IMG/VR virus record: IMGVR_UViG_3300037502_002082
Span: 1-38,849 of that record
Source: a virus
Length of the DNA stretch: 38,849 bases
Reading direction: 5' to 3' (one strand)
A program made the translations under genes and the position numbers. Below, piece by piece: positions 14,194 through 22,695 of this stretch (position 1 is the stretch's first letter; every line of letters starts with the position of its first letter). Below the pieces are notes generated by a model. The model made no database searches. It was not told the origin of the DNA and worked only from the letters and a program-made list of their open reading frames with translations.

Positions 14194-17100
14194 CTATTCA
14201 AAATACTTATCTTTGTTTTTATCGCGTGCTTCTTTACGTTTAACAGTCGTGTAAATCTTATCGCCTACAATTTCATTGTGGACGTAAATATCTTCTTTCT
14301 TCAATTCGGAATATTCTACAGCTTCGTCCATCTCGTGTGCAAAAGTGCTAATGTTACGATTCGTAAACGTCGCGTCAGCAACCATTACCGCTTCCGCTTG
14401 ATACTGTTGGCCACGAATCACGTCGCCGAATGCGTTGGCTTGTTTTTGGACGTATCCTAACATGCCGTACATCCCTAAACCTAAACCTTTACCTAGCATT
14501 TCACCCATCCAAGTGGTAATCCTTGAAGGTGAGTGGATATCTAAAGCACGTTGAAGCGTACGGCGAACGTTTGAAGCGATATTATTAGCTACTGAATAGA
14601 TATATCCAGAAGAACTTGAAAGCCCACTAGCTAGCCCAGCGCCCGCATAGTAACCGATATCAGACATCGAACTTGACATGCTTCTAAAGATTGAAGTAAC
14701 TCTCATAGCCGTTGAACTTGCTGAAGCGGTAATTTGACTCATACCACTTCTGAAGGCACTAGCCATCGAATTCCCACTACTACGAACGGTTGAAACGGAT
14801 TGATTCATCGAACTTTTAACAGCGTTGTTAACTACTGTAAAGCCAGTCTTAACCGAATTCGATACATTTTGCATTGAGCTTTTCGTTGTTTGCTCCATAG
14901 ATTTCATGGATTGTGTAACGCCTTTGCTCATGGCATTAATATCTTTCGTGGTATTTTGATTGATTTTGGCGGTACTTGAATTAACGTTTGATGCCATGGA
15001 ATTAGCAGCGCTTGTTGCACTACTTGTCGCTTGGTTCATGTTCGTCGCAACGCTTGACTGCACGTCAAACATTGAATCGCCTACATTTGACGCCATCTTA
15101 GCATAGTCGCTTGTCATGCCACTATTTGCTTGTGTTGCGGCACTTACTGCATCGGTCGAAGCAATACTACTTAAACTAGATACGCTTGATTGCATATCAG
15201 CCATTGAAGAACTTACGCTACTGTTTGCAATATCAAAGCTACTTGCTACTGCTTGTGTAGATGATTGCGTTGTCGCATCCATCTCTGAGCCTTTAGACTT
15301 GGAATCCCCAGTGATCGTACTCCATAAATTACCAAATCCATTTTTAATGCCATCCCAAGCACCTTTTAAAACACCAGGTATTGCTTGTAACACACCACTA
15401 GCTAAAGATTTAACGATATCCCAACCTGCTATTAAAATACTTGGCAACATGGTAATAATCGTCGTGATCAGCGACATGATGATTTGAATACCGCTTGAAA
15501 TGATATTCGGTAGATTTTGCACGATACCACTGACTAACGCTTGAACAATTTGGACTGCCGCTTGTAAAATCATTGGCAAGTTTTGCACAATAAAATTGCA
15601 AAGCGATTGGATAATCTGTACTGCGCCATTTAGCAACATTGGAATATTTGCCATCAATCCATTGATCAACATCAAAATAGCGTTTAATGCGACTGGCAAT
15701 AATTGAGGTAGCAATGACGTTAAACCATTGATTAAACTTAATAAAATCTGTATACCTGTTTGAATAATCGTAGGCAAGTTAGAAACAATATTCCCAACAA
15801 AGGCCATTAAAATCGTTTGAACAGAACTAACAATTTGAGGGATATTTGCGATAATCCCATTCACTAAGCTTAGGAGTAAATTCATCCCCATCACAATTAA
15901 TTGTGGTAATGCACTAGCAATCGACGTTAAAACAGTTGTAACAATTGTCAGCGCTGAACTAATTAATGATGGTAAGTTTTGTGCTACGCCACCTACTAGT
16001 GAACCGATAATATCTACACCTGCTTGTACAATCAATGGAAGCATCGTAGCAATCGTATTCGCTAGTTTGCTGATTAATTCCGTTCCGCTTGTAATTAATT
16101 GTGGTAATTGTGACGTAATACCTTGCACGAATTTACTGATCACTTGCGGACCTTTTGTAGTGACAGTTTGTAGCATCGAATCTATTTCAGCACCGAATTG
16201 GTTATTGACTAAACCTAATCCTGCCACAACTAAACCTAAAATTGCAGCTGGACCAACAGCAGCTAAAGCTAATTTAACAATAGCTCCCATTGCAGTTGTC
16301 ATGCCACCTAATGCACCCATTCCCACGCCTGAAGCAGTCGCTAAACCACCACCGACTCCAGGGATAAGAGAAATTAATCCACTGATACCACCCGACAACG
16401 CTCCTAGACCTGCACTCATCGGACCTGCTAACATTCCGGCAAATCCAGAGAACCCCATCATTAATCCAGTAACGGCAGGTAACGCACCGGCTAACGCTAA
16501 TCCAGCGCCTAACGTGGCTAACAATGGCATAATCGGTGCAATTGTTTTTTGAACTAACTCGAATTTACCGGACACTGTGTCAATTTTGCTGAAATTAGCA
16601 ACGAAATCATTGACAGATTTTGTTGCTTCAGTAATCAAGTCAGAAGCTTTTTGCATAGCTTTTAGCAATGGATCAATAAATGGTTCAGCAACCGCTCCAG
16701 CGAACGTTTTGACAGATGACATTAAGTTACCCATCACGTTTTCCCATTCGCCCGATTCACGAGTCGCTTGACCAATAACACCATTTAATTTCTGCACATC
16801 TTGAATATATTCAAGTAAGTAGTTGGATTTCTGCGCTTCGGATAAATCCTCGAATGAACCGCCATACTTACTGTTATAAGCAGCGCCAATTTTAGTAAGG
16901 TTCGTATTGATTCCAATAGCGTCACCATTTTCAAAGTTCCCCATCAAGAAACCTTTTAGACTTGCCGAGGTATCTTCAATTGATTTATCGTAATAAGCGG
17001 CACTATCCGCTGCAATTTCCATCGCCGTTGACGTTGTTTCCAACGCTTCTTTTGCTGTCTGACCAGTACCTCTAAAATAGGATTGGAAGCTAGACATTGG

Positions 17101-17799
17101 CTGTTTAATACGATTCGGCAACATGTTCCACTGTTTTGACATTTCGTTGACAGCTTTGTCAGATTCTTTCGTAATTCCTTTGAAAGATTGACTATACTGT
17201 GCTTCAACCACTCGTAAATCAGTAGCTGCTTTTATGGCATATACTCCAAAAGCACCGCCTGCCAACGCCAACGCTTTGCCGGTTGAAGAAATAACTCCTG
17301 ATGCTGTCCTAGAAAACGAAGAATTGATTTTACCTGAAACAGCAACGGCTTTATTTGCCGCTCTATCAAGCCCGTTCGTTAGGTTATTAGCGATTTTCGA
17401 GCCGATGCCAATCGTTTTAGCGGTGATGCCATTTAACGCCTTAGCGATTAAACTAGCCCCATCTTGCGACACTTTGATCGCTTTGCTTATCCCGTTCCGA
17501 ATGGGTTCAGGAATTTTTGCGCCGATGTTAGAAATCACACGTTGAATGGCACCGCCTGCTTTGTTAAACGGAGCGACCAGAGAAGTACCCAGACCGCTTA
17601 ATTTGCTGGAAATTGTTGTGCTTAGTTTGCTCATGATGCTACCGACTTTAGCAACAATACTGTTCGTACTGTTGCTCATATTTGATGTCACTTTACTCAT
17701 AGCTGACGTTGTGCTATTGACAACTTCGCCCATAGCTTTTTTATAATCGCCAATATCAGCACCAATCAACGCTTTTATTGATCCAGTGATTTCAGACAT
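14194..17799 (-). CDS. Tail tape measure protein
   Basis: A 1201-aa protein, the second-longest product, with the normal position before Dit. Its N-terminus MSEITGSIKALIGADIGDYK matches the family start. A helical N-terminal region is followed by hydrophobic Gly/Ala segments (about 440-540), then eleven tandem 22-residue repeats, then a Ser/Met-rich repetitive part (about 840-1060), and a region with IHSPSRITTWMGEMLGKGL typical of tape measures. It sets tail length and may help DNA pass the membrane. AGGAGGTGAGTG precedes the ATG. At about 0.15 nm per residue this suggests a tail near 180 nm. Confidence 0.93.
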   Translation of the reverse strand: MSEITGSIKALIGADIGDYKKAMGEVVNSTTSAMSKVTSNMSNSTNSIVAKVGSIMSKLSTTISSKLSGLGTSLVAPFNKAGGAIQRVISNIGAKIPEPIRNGISKAIKVSQDGASLIAKALNGITAKTIGIGSKIANNLTNGLDRAANKAVAVSGKINSSFSRTASGVISSTGKALALAGGAFGVYAIKAATDLRVVEAQYSQSFKGITKESDKAVNEMSKQWNMLPNRIKQPMSSFQSYFRGTGQTAKEALETTSTAMEIAADSAAYYDKSIEDTSASLKGFLMGNFENGDAIGINTNLTKIGAAYNSKYGGSFEDLSEAQKSNYLLEYIQDVQKLNGVIGQATRESGEWENVMGNLMSSVKTFAGAVAEPFIDPLLKAMQKASDLITEATKSVNDFVANFSKIDTVSGKFELVQKTIAPIMPLLATLGAGLALAGALPAVTGLMMGFSGFAGMLAGPMSAGLGALSGGISGLISLIPGVGGGLATASGVGMGALGGMTTAMGAIVKLALAAVGPAAILGLVVAGLGLVNNQFGAEIDSMLQTVTTKGPQVISKFVQGITSQLPQLITSGTELISKLANTIATMLPLIVQAGVDIIGSLVGGVAQNLPSLISSALTIVTTVLTSIASALPQLIVMGMNLLLSLVNGIIANIPQIVSSVQTILMAFVGNIVSNLPTIIQTGIQILLSLINGLTSLLPQLLPVALNAILMLINGLMANIPMLLNGAVQIIQSLCNFIVQNLPMILQAAVQIVQALVSGIVQNLPNIISSGIQIIMSLITTIITMLPSILIAGWDIVKSLASGVLQAIPGVLKGAWDGIKNGFGNLWSTITGDSKSKGSEMDATTQSSTQAVASSFDIANSSVSSSMADMQSSVSSLSSIASTDAVSAATQANSGMTSDYAKMASNVGDSMFDVQSSVATNMNQATSSATSAANSMASNVNSSTAKINQNTTKDINAMSKGVTQSMKSMEQTTKSSMQNVSNSVKTGFTVVNNAVKSSMNQSVSTVRSSGNSMASAFRSGMSQITASASSTAMRVTSIFRSMSSSMSDIGYYAGAGLASGLSSSSGYIYSVANNIASNVRRTLQRALDIHSPSRITTWMGEMLGKGLGLGMYGMLGYVQKQANAFGDVIRGQQYQAEAVMVADATFTNRNISTFAHEMDEAVEYSELKKEDIYVHNEIVGDKIYTTVKRKEARDKNKDKYFE
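15387..16112 (-). repeat. Eleven phased 22-residue repeats in the tape measure
   Basis: Each 66-base unit encodes the pattern [LI]-P then hydrophobic residues in steps of three and four, ending in N, M or A (for example LPQLIVMGMNLLLSLVNG). Eleven units follow with no insertion or deletion. Proline always takes position 2. Confidence 0.8.
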
Positions 17800-17803
17800 T
17801 CAC

Positions 17804-18067
17804 TCACCTCCTGTTTTTAAAATACTCCAACGCATCAAGTGCTTTAGATAAACGATTATCTTTCTTAGTTTCAATCGTTCTGTCAAAAGCCTTCTTGATT
17901 CGTGATTCAATTGCTTGCTTATTGATGATTTTTTTCATTTGTGGTTTTTTAGCGTTCATAATGTACCGCATGTTAAAGCCGAAAATAGCGCTTTGCTCCT
18001 GTTTATCAAGCTCACGCAATGCTAAGCCTTCTAAAATTGCTTCCAGTTCCCACATGTAACAATTCAT
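17804..18067 (-). CDS. Tail assembly chaperone, frameshift (T) part
   Basis: An 87-codon open frame (from its ATG) ending just before the tape measure. It has no ribosome site before the ATG at 18065-18067. The frame stays open upstream through the end of the previous gene, in its -1 frame. This is the classic layout of the gpG/gpGT tail chaperones, in which a few ribosomes slip and make a fused long form. Using the slip site at 18151-18157 the fusion would be about 259 residues, with about 115 of them from this frame. It is basic at the C-terminus (KKAFDRTIETKKDNR). Confidence 0.75.
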   Translation of the reverse strand: MNCYMWELEAILEGLALRELDKQEQSAIFGFNMRYIMNAKKPQMKKIINKQAIESRIKKAFDRTIETKKDNRLSKALDALEYFKNRR

Positions 18068-18084
18068 GATTAAATCAATATCTG

Positions 18085-18582
18085 TTAGTCCTTGTCGGGC
18101 GCAGTTAACGATGAGAGTTCTTTCTTCACTCTGTCGATGAGTTCTGTCAGTTTTTTGACTGCTAACTTGCTGTCCTCGTCGCTCTTCGATTCGGTGTACT
18201 CCCTCGCTAATTCGAGATTTTCTAGATACTTGCGAATCTTCGAGACGAAAAAACCAGAAGCTAACATTTCTTCTTTTAAGTCTTCAAAGATTTGAGCATA
18301 TGCTTGTTCTTCCGTGACTTCATCGTCAACTAAGTTTTCAACATATTCACCAATCGCATCTAATACATCATTTTCCGTAAATTTGTCGTCCATCAACTGA
18401 ATGATATTAATCAGCGCTGCATCTTCGCCTTCTAACACTTGTGTAAACAAAATACCCGCTCCATCGTTTTGAGGTTCGCCATTTTCATTCTTCGTACCTA
18501 ATTTTTTATTAGCCTTAAAATTCAAACGGTAATTAAATTTAATTTCTACATCTTTTTTCTTCACTTTAATAACAAACGCCAT
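18085..18582 (-). CDS. Tail assembly chaperone (G part)
   Basis: A 165-aa acidic protein beginning MAFVIKVKKKDVEIKFNYRL, the pattern of Phage_TAC tail chaperones in Gram-positive siphophages. It lies between the major tail protein and tape measure genes. It should bind the tape measure and guide tube polymerisation, and is absent from the virion. AGGAGGAATC precedes the ATG. The slippery run CAAAAAA near codon 143 leads to the -1 frame of the next open frame. Confidence 0.85.
   Translation of the reverse strand: MAFVIKVKKKDVEIKFNYRLNFKANKKLGTKNENGEPQNDGAGILFTQVLEGEDAALINIIQLMDDKFTENDVLDAIGEYVENLVDDEVTEEQAYAQIFEDLKEEMLASGFFVSKIRKYLENLELAREYTESKSDEDSKLAVKKLTELIDRVKKELSSLTAPDKD
18151..18157 (-). 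promoter_or_regulatory. Probable -1 ribosomal frameshift site
   Basis: In the zero frame the codons read GTC AAA AAA CTG, giving C AAA AAA C. Slippage by -1 leads to an open frame that reaches the T part without a stop. It is not the perfect X XXY YYZ heptamer, because the first base is C. Confidence 0.55.
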
Positions 18583-18606
18583 GATGATTCCTCCTAATTT
18601 TCAAAT

Positions 18607-18634
18607 AAAAAAAGAAACGGTGGTTAGCCGTTTC
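18607..18634 (-). terminator. Terminator after the major tail protein gene
   Basis: On the minus strand GAAACGG, seven-base loop, CCGTTTC, followed by seven T. It would make the abundant major tail and capsid transcripts end here more often than the tape measure message. Confidence 0.8.
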
Positions 18635-19198
18635 CTATGCTTTAGTAATACTATCGTAATCACCAGTTGTTTCGCCTGGATTTTGATATTCGTAAAGGGC
18701 ATCAATCGCTGCAATGTCTGCATCAGATAGTGGGAACTTACCATCTTGTAATTTACCGATGATATTTAGCGTATAAGAGACTTCCACTAAGTCATCACCG
18801 TCTGAGATTTCAACTTCATCAGGCATACCGTACCCGAATTCAGCAGGATATAACTTAGTGCCTTCTGGCGTCGATGCAGTAGCTACCGTTTCATCAACGA
18901 TTACGCGCCAAACTTTCACTGTTTCGCCGTTCTTCTTAGCGTTTTTCACTACGTTAACCGCTTCGTCTTTTGGCACAAAGTATTGCGTCAAATCAATGGA
19001 ATGTTCATCTGTTGACTTGATGATGATACGCCCCATTTTAGTTTGTTCGTCGATGTTTTCTCCGCCATACGTAACGCCGCCTTCAGTTTGTAAAGCTGGT
19101 AACAACGCTGGAGATCCTAATTCAGCGGTCACCGATTGGATGAAGTACCACACTTTTTTCGCAACTAACGCTTTACCTGTTGTTTTTGTAATTGCCAT
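18635..19198 (-). CDS. Major tail protein (TP901-1 type)
   Basis: A 187-aa protein beginning MAITKTTGKALVAKKVWYFI with a beta-rich body (GGVTYGGENIDEQTKMG, EVSYTLNIIGKLQDGKF), fitting the Phage_tail_2 group of tail tube proteins. It lies between the tail terminator gene and the tail chaperones. AGGAGGAAT precedes the ATG. A strong terminator overlaps the stop region. It forms the tail tube. Confidence 0.88.
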   Translation of the reverse strand: MAITKTTGKALVAKKVWYFIQSVTAELGSPALLPALQTEGGVTYGGENIDEQTKMGRIIIKSTDEHSIDLTQYFVPKDEAVNVVKNAKKNGETVKVWRVIVDETVATASTPEGTKLYPAEFGYGMPDEVEISDGDDLVEVSYTLNIIGKLQDGKFPLSDADIAAIDALYEYQNPGETTGDYDSITKA

Positions 19199-19211
19199 AA
19201 TTTTATTCCTC

Positions 19212-19562
19212 CTAAATGATTAATTCTGATACGTTAAACACTATGTGATAGACTTCTCGACCGATTGAATTATCAATCATCACTCGATGCGTAACACGCT
19301 TATTTAACGCTATTTTTGTTTTAAATATTGCTTCTTCTAAATCGATTCGACTTGCAATTGGATAATACAAGTCAATTTGTAGATTTGTATCAACGATTGC
19401 TGGACCCGTTTTGGCACTCATTGAATCATCACCACTGTGAGCGCCAATCACATAAAAAGGCTCCCTAACCGTTGAGTCAGGAAGCTTGAATTGTACAGGG
19501 ATGTTCGTTGCGGCTAATCGTTGTTCTAAGTCAATTAAAAAATTTGTCATTGGAGAGTACAT
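19212..19562 (-). CDS. Tail terminator/completion protein, 116 aa
   Basis: Starts MYSPMTNFLIDLEQRLAATN after AGGGTG and has the beta-rich body TNLQIDLYYPIASRIDLEEA of DUF3168-like tail completion proteins. It stands between the HK97 gp10-like gene and the major tail protein gene, the normal location of the tail terminator that caps the finished tube and docks to the head. An ATG four codons in is a possible alternative start. Confidence 0.75.
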   Translation of the reverse strand: MYSPMTNFLIDLEQRLAATNIPVQFKLPDSTVREPFYVIGAHSGDDSMSAKTGPAIVDTNLQIDLYYPIASRIDLEEAIFKTKIALNKRVTHRVMIDNSIGREVYHIVFNVSELII

Positions 19563-19566
19563 ACAA

Positions 19567-19911
19567 TCACCCTCTCATTATTTTATTTAAACGTTTTTGC
19601 AACAAGGGCCAATCTGCTTTTAATGCCGGAAACAAGAATGGTTGTGCCATCATAAAGCGCGTGCCCAGTTCGATGAAAATTGAATACTCTACTGGCGAAA
19701 CAACTTCTGCTACCATACTGCGAACGACATTAGCGTAAATATTATTCGAAAGCCAACCAGTATCGAAAGGTGATTGCTGTTTAGATTTTTTCTCAATGCG
19801 CAAACTAGACAACTTAATTTCTCTATCTACTGCCTGTTCAACTTGAGCCGGTTTCTTTTGCACCGCTTTGATATATTGGTTCAAGCCAACCATACGTACT
19901 GTTCTACTCAC
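19567..19911 (-). CDS. HK97 gp10-like head-tail joining protein
   Basis: A 114-aa protein. The stretch SPFDTGWLSNNIYANVV with EYSIFIELGTRFMMAQPFL is the signature of the HK97-gp10_like family, involved in joining tail to head. The GTG at 19909-19911 is used; it overlaps the stop of the previous gene (GTGA), with GGTGGTG upstream. A later ATG at codon 7 would remove little. It belongs to the closely overlapped connector block. Confidence 0.85.
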   Translation of the reverse strand: MSRTVRMVGLNQYIKAVQKKPAQVEQAVDREIKLSSLRIEKKSKQQSPFDTGWLSNNIYANVVRSMVAEVVSPVEYSIFIELGTRFMMAQPFLFPALKADWPLLQKRLNKIMRG

Positions 19912-20186
19912 GTCAAAATCACCACCGTAGAATTACGATGGAATTTCTTACGGTAAACAGACCGCTCAACTCCATCGTATTCAATCGAACCAAAATTCTT
20001 GTGAACACCTTGAATATGCAACTTAAAAGCATCATCGTTATACTTGCCCCAAATACCCATTTGTTCATCGTTTGAAGCGCTTGTTTTAGCACATGGGTAA
20101 ACCTTCGGAACTTTCGTTACACTACCGCCCAGAGGGCCAGGGACGTGAACCTCTGTGATGAGCGTAACCCGTTTGTTGTAATTCAA
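19908..20186 (-). CDS. Head-tail stopper/adaptor, 92 aa
   Basis: Starts with TTG at 20184-20186, overlapping the stop of the preceding gene (TTGA), with no strong ribosome site of its own, so it is probably translated by coupling. NYNKRVTLITEVHVPGPLGG and a closing KKFHRNSTVVIL strand resemble the small beta-barrel stopper proteins of siphophages. Position between the connector and gp10-like genes supports this. Confidence 0.75.
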   Translation of the reverse strand: MNYNKRVTLITEVHVPGPLGGSVTKVPKVYPCAKTSASNDEQMGIWGKYNDDAFKLHIQGVHKNFGSIEYDGVERSVYRKKFHRNSTVVILT

Positions 20187-20533
20187 ATAAACCGCATAAC
20201 GCCCATACCAGCACGAATTTTAGGCTTGGTATGCTCGTTAAAAAGCTCTAGATATTCATCGAGATAGGAGGTTTCCCACGAATAGGATTTACCTTCCTCG
20301 CTATCAGACGTTGTCCCCTCACTATTACGTTTGTTAAAACGTTTGATAGCAACGTCACGCTGAATATATTCAAATTCAACTGGAATGGCGTGAATCGGAT
20401 CCGTGCCATTCCTTTTTGCGAATTGGTTAAGTGTTGTTAGGATTCGTTGTTGACTATCATCAATAACGAGAGTTAATAACGAATCCTGCAGATTATCTTG
20501 AATACCTAACAATAATTTGATGTCTTCCATCAT
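20183..20533 (-). CDS. Head-tail connector (gp6/gp15-like), 116 aa
   Basis: Helical N-terminal half MEDIKLLLGIQDNLQDSLLT with LVIDDSQQRILTTLNQF fits Phage_connect_1 adaptor proteins, which bind below the portal. AGAGGTGATT precedes paired ATG codons at 20533 and 20530; the first is used here. It follows the capsid gene by 13 bases and overlaps the next gene by four. Confidence 0.82.
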   Translation of the reverse strand: MMEDIKLLLGIQDNLQDSLLTLVIDDSQQRILTTLNQFAKRNGTDPIHAIPVEFEYIQRDVAIKRFNKRNSEGTTSDSEEGKSYSWETSYLDEYLELFNEHTKPKIRAGMGVMRFI

Positions 20534-20546
20534 AAGGAATCACCTC

Positions 20547-21473
20547 TTATCCTGCTGGTTGTGTAACAGGCGCTGCTTCAATCGTTGCTTCTACAACACC
20601 TTCAGGAACTTCCGCAAACAATACTAAAGCGCTCATAAATAACGATTCTAACGTTGCATTAGTCAATGTACGATCACGTGCAATCCCGATTAAGCCTGTT
20701 TCATCTACGAAATCAGCGAACAATCCACCTAAATCAGATGCATTAATATCTAAGTAAGCAAAGACAATGTTTTCAACGGCTGTTGAGTAGACTTTGCCTT
20801 CTGGAATAGCATTTAACACAATCACATTCGCTGTACCTAAGAAATTTTTAAGTAACGTCATGCCAAATACATTTGATGCATCAGCAAGAACTTTAGAATC
20901 ACCTAAATATTCCGCTACATCCATTGGGTTAACGAATGAAACGAAATCTTCACCATCGAACTCTTCGAACGTGTTTAATTTACCCCAAGATTTCGCTAAA
21001 GCTTTTTGTAAACCAACTTCTGAAATTTTTTCAGGTGCAGTAGCTAAGTAAGTAACGAAATTTGTTTTCAATTCGTTTTGGATCCCACGTAAAATTTTAT
21101 TGTCCGCTTTATCAATCGCCATTGAAGCACCATGACGAGCGATTGCTTCTGCTGAAACAATACGACGGCGTTTGCTGAATTTCACTACGTAATCTTTTGC
21201 TTTAGCGTAAGTCGCTTTAGATACTGGAATATCTTCACCTTCAGCAACATCACCTGATTTTAAAGCGGTAGTCCACTTGTACGTTTGAATCTTCATATCT
21301 TTTGATAACGGTTCTTTACGAGTGACTCCTAATAAAGTAAGTAATTCTTTAATACCTACTTCAAATCGGTTAACAAAGTCAATCGACTTAATTTCACCTA
21401 AGTCAGCCATTTTCGTTAAGTCTGGGTTCGCTGCAAAGTATTGTAAATCCATTTTTAATCTATTCTTTTTCAT
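20547..21473 (-). CDS. Major capsid protein (HK97 fold)
   Basis: A 308-aa protein beginning MKKNRLKMDLQYFAANPDL, the usual N-terminal motif of Firmicute capsid proteins. It contains VVKFSKRRRIVSAEAIARHG and a C-terminal domain GLIGIARDRTLTNATLESLF. AGGAGGAAT precedes the ATG. It directly follows the scaffold gene. There is no protease gene, so maturation uses a separate scaffold protein. An N-terminal LQ(Y/F)FA motif is shared with the scaffold. Confidence 0.9.
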   Translation of the reverse strand: MKKNRLKMDLQYFAANPDLTKMADLGEIKSIDFVNRFEVGIKELLTLLGVTRKEPLSKDMKIQTYKWTTALKSGDVAEGEDIPVSKATYAKAKDYVVKFSKRRRIVSAEAIARHGASMAIDKADNKILRGIQNELKTNFVTYLATAPEKISEVGLQKALAKSWGKLNTFEEFDGEDFVSFVNPMDVAEYLGDSKVLADASNVFGMTLLKNFLGTANVIVLNAIPEGKVYSTAVENIVFAYLDINASDLGGLFADFVDETGLIGIARDRTLTNATLESLFMSALVLFAEVPEGVVEATIEAAPVTQPAG

Positions 21474-21486
21474 TTATAAATTCCTC

Positions 21487-22104
21487 CTAAAATAATTCTC
21501 TATTTTGTGCAATTAATCTTTGACGCTCGCTTGAATCTTTTACCTTCATGATGTCAGCTTTCGTTAAAACTTCACCTGTGCCACCGACGCGCGTTTTTGT
21601 TTTGCCTGCTAAACGTTCATTGACTTTTGCTTCAATCGCTTTGTCCCATTCAGCGCGCAACGCTTTAACATCTGCCAAGATTTCTTCTGCTGAATCACCA
21701 ACGATACGATTAGCAAATTCTGCCGGCATACCTTCAGCGACTAACTGCTTGCCTTTTTCGACAAATAATTGATCCTGACGAAACTTTGCTTTTTCAGCTT
21801 CAAACTCTTCTTTTTCTTTTTGAATCAAAGCTTGTTGACGCTCTTCTTCGGATAGTTGAGCTAATCGAGCTGCTTCGCTTTTTTCGGATTCTAGTTTCTT
21901 GGACCAGCTTGCGTGTTTTGATTGGATGATTTTATTAACATCCTCATCATCTTTGAAGCCAAATTTATCTTTGATTGACGCTAGTTGTTCTTCGTTTAAT
22001 TCATCTAAATTGATTGCAGGCGTTTCAGGAGTTTCCGGAGCGCTACCTTCGCCACCCTCAGCAAAAAATTGTAGATGCATTTTCATTAACTGTTTCTTCT
22101 TCAT
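21487..22104 (-). CDS. Scaffold protein (DUF4355)
   Basis: A 205-aa acidic, helical protein. After MKKKQLMKMHLQFFAEGGEG come a disordered Glu/Pro stretch (GSAPETPETPAINLDELNEE) and a long coiled coil (about 75-150), typical of DUF4355 scaffolds that guide capsid shell assembly. The ATG at 22102-22104 follows GGAAGGAG; earlier in-frame ATGs lack a site. A terminator about 85 bases upstream (22190-22214) separates it from the small genes before it. Confidence 0.88.
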   Translation of the reverse strand: MKKKQLMKMHLQFFAEGGEGSAPETPETPAINLDELNEEQLASIKDKFGFKDDEDVNKIIQSKHASWSKKLESEKSEAARLAQLSEEERQQALIQKEKEEFEAEKAKFRQDQLFVEKGKQLVAEGMPAEFANRIVGDSAEEILADVKALRAEWDKAIEAKVNERLAGKTKTRVGGTGEVLTKADIMKVKDSSERQRLIAQNRELF

Positions 22105-22189
22105 TATTGTGACTCCTTCCATATCTTTTAACGTGGATAAATGCTTGCACGTTTCCATAGCTTTTTACGTCATCAATGCTTGGACAAAA

Positions 22190-22214
22190 TAAAAAGACTA
22201 ACAATCGTCAGTCT
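22190..22214 (-). terminator. Terminator upstream of the scaffold gene
   Basis: On the minus strand AGACTGAC, loop GATT, GTTAGTCT (one G-T pair), then TTTTTATTTT. Transcription from the terminase side must partly read through it to reach the scaffold and capsid genes. Confidence 0.65.
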
Positions 22215-22249
22215 GGATTGCTATTTAACGGATAGTTGCGAGATATGGA

Positions 22250-22339
22250 TCACTTCCCTTCTTGCTCCTCCAATTTTTGAAGTTTGTAAGCCATGTTATA
22301 AAACATTAGCAATACATGATTAAGTGGGATTTTTTTCAT
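22250..22339 (-). CDS. Micro-protein, 29 aa
   Basis: Starts MKKIPLNHVLLMFYNMAYKL and ends in a charged helix. The ribosome site AGGAGGTGG eight bases before the ATG is very strong. The gene overlaps the end of the 54-aa gene by 20 bases, and the terminator at 22190 follows. Function unknown. Confidence 0.6.
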   Translation of the reverse strand: MKKIPLNHVLLMFYNMAYKLQKLEEQEGK

Positions 22340-22484
22340 CGGACGCCACCTCCTGCAATTCCTTTTGATAGCAATCAGGCGGTTTCTTAATGATTTTTTG
22401 TATGTAACGAATCGCTAGTTGTTGCTCATTTTTTGTCATGCTTTCGAAAAATTTTAGTGCATCATTTCGGTTTACGTTTTCCAT
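22320..22484 (-). CDS. Small protein, 54 aa
   Basis: Starts MENVNRNDALKFFESMTKNE at the ATG at 22482-22484, after AAAGGAGTGAAC. The open frame extends upstream but without ribosome signals. The body is a helical segment (QQLAIRYIQKIIKKPPDCY). The 22 bases around its ribosome site are identical to those of the next gene upstream (at 22680), showing a duplicated leader. Function unknown. Confidence 0.65.
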   Translation of the reverse strand: MENVNRNDALKFFESMTKNEQQLAIRYIQKIIKKPPDCYQKELQEVASDEKNPT

Positions 22485-22497
22485 GATGTTCACTCCT

Positions 22498-22680
22498 TTA
22501 GTTTTTAACCTCAACTTTAAAGTATCGTTCAAAATTGTCATCAATATCGCTGAGAAACCATTTCTTAAATTTAACACCGCAACTTCTATTCAAAGACAAA
22601 ACAACATAAAACAATCCCCATGTGATTTTATAACGCATTTTCTTTTTAACAGAAATAACAACGCTTGATTTACTTTCCAT
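22498..22680 (-). CDS. Small protein, 60 aa
   Basis: Starts MESKSSVVISVKKKMRYKIT, with a middle hydrophobic patch (WGLFYVVLSLN), and ends in charged residues. The ATG at 22678-22680 has AAAGGAG upstream. It shares its 22-base leader with the 54-aa gene. One of several small accessory genes between the MuF and scaffold genes. Function unknown. Confidence 0.6.
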   Translation of the reverse strand: MESKSSVVISVKKKMRYKITWGLFYVVLSLNRSCGVKFKKWFLSDIDDNFERYFKVEVKN

Positions 22681-22695
22681 GATGTTCACTCCTTT

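Noticed and set aside
15116-15487. 123-codon plus-strand frame opposite the tape measure repeats
   Set aside because: Antisense of repetitive coding sequence; open by composition only.
16067-16552. 161-codon plus-strand frame opposite the tape measure
   Set aside because: Pro/Ala/Asn-rich low-complexity product of reading hydrophobic coding DNA backwards; no ribosome site and antisense to a certain gene.
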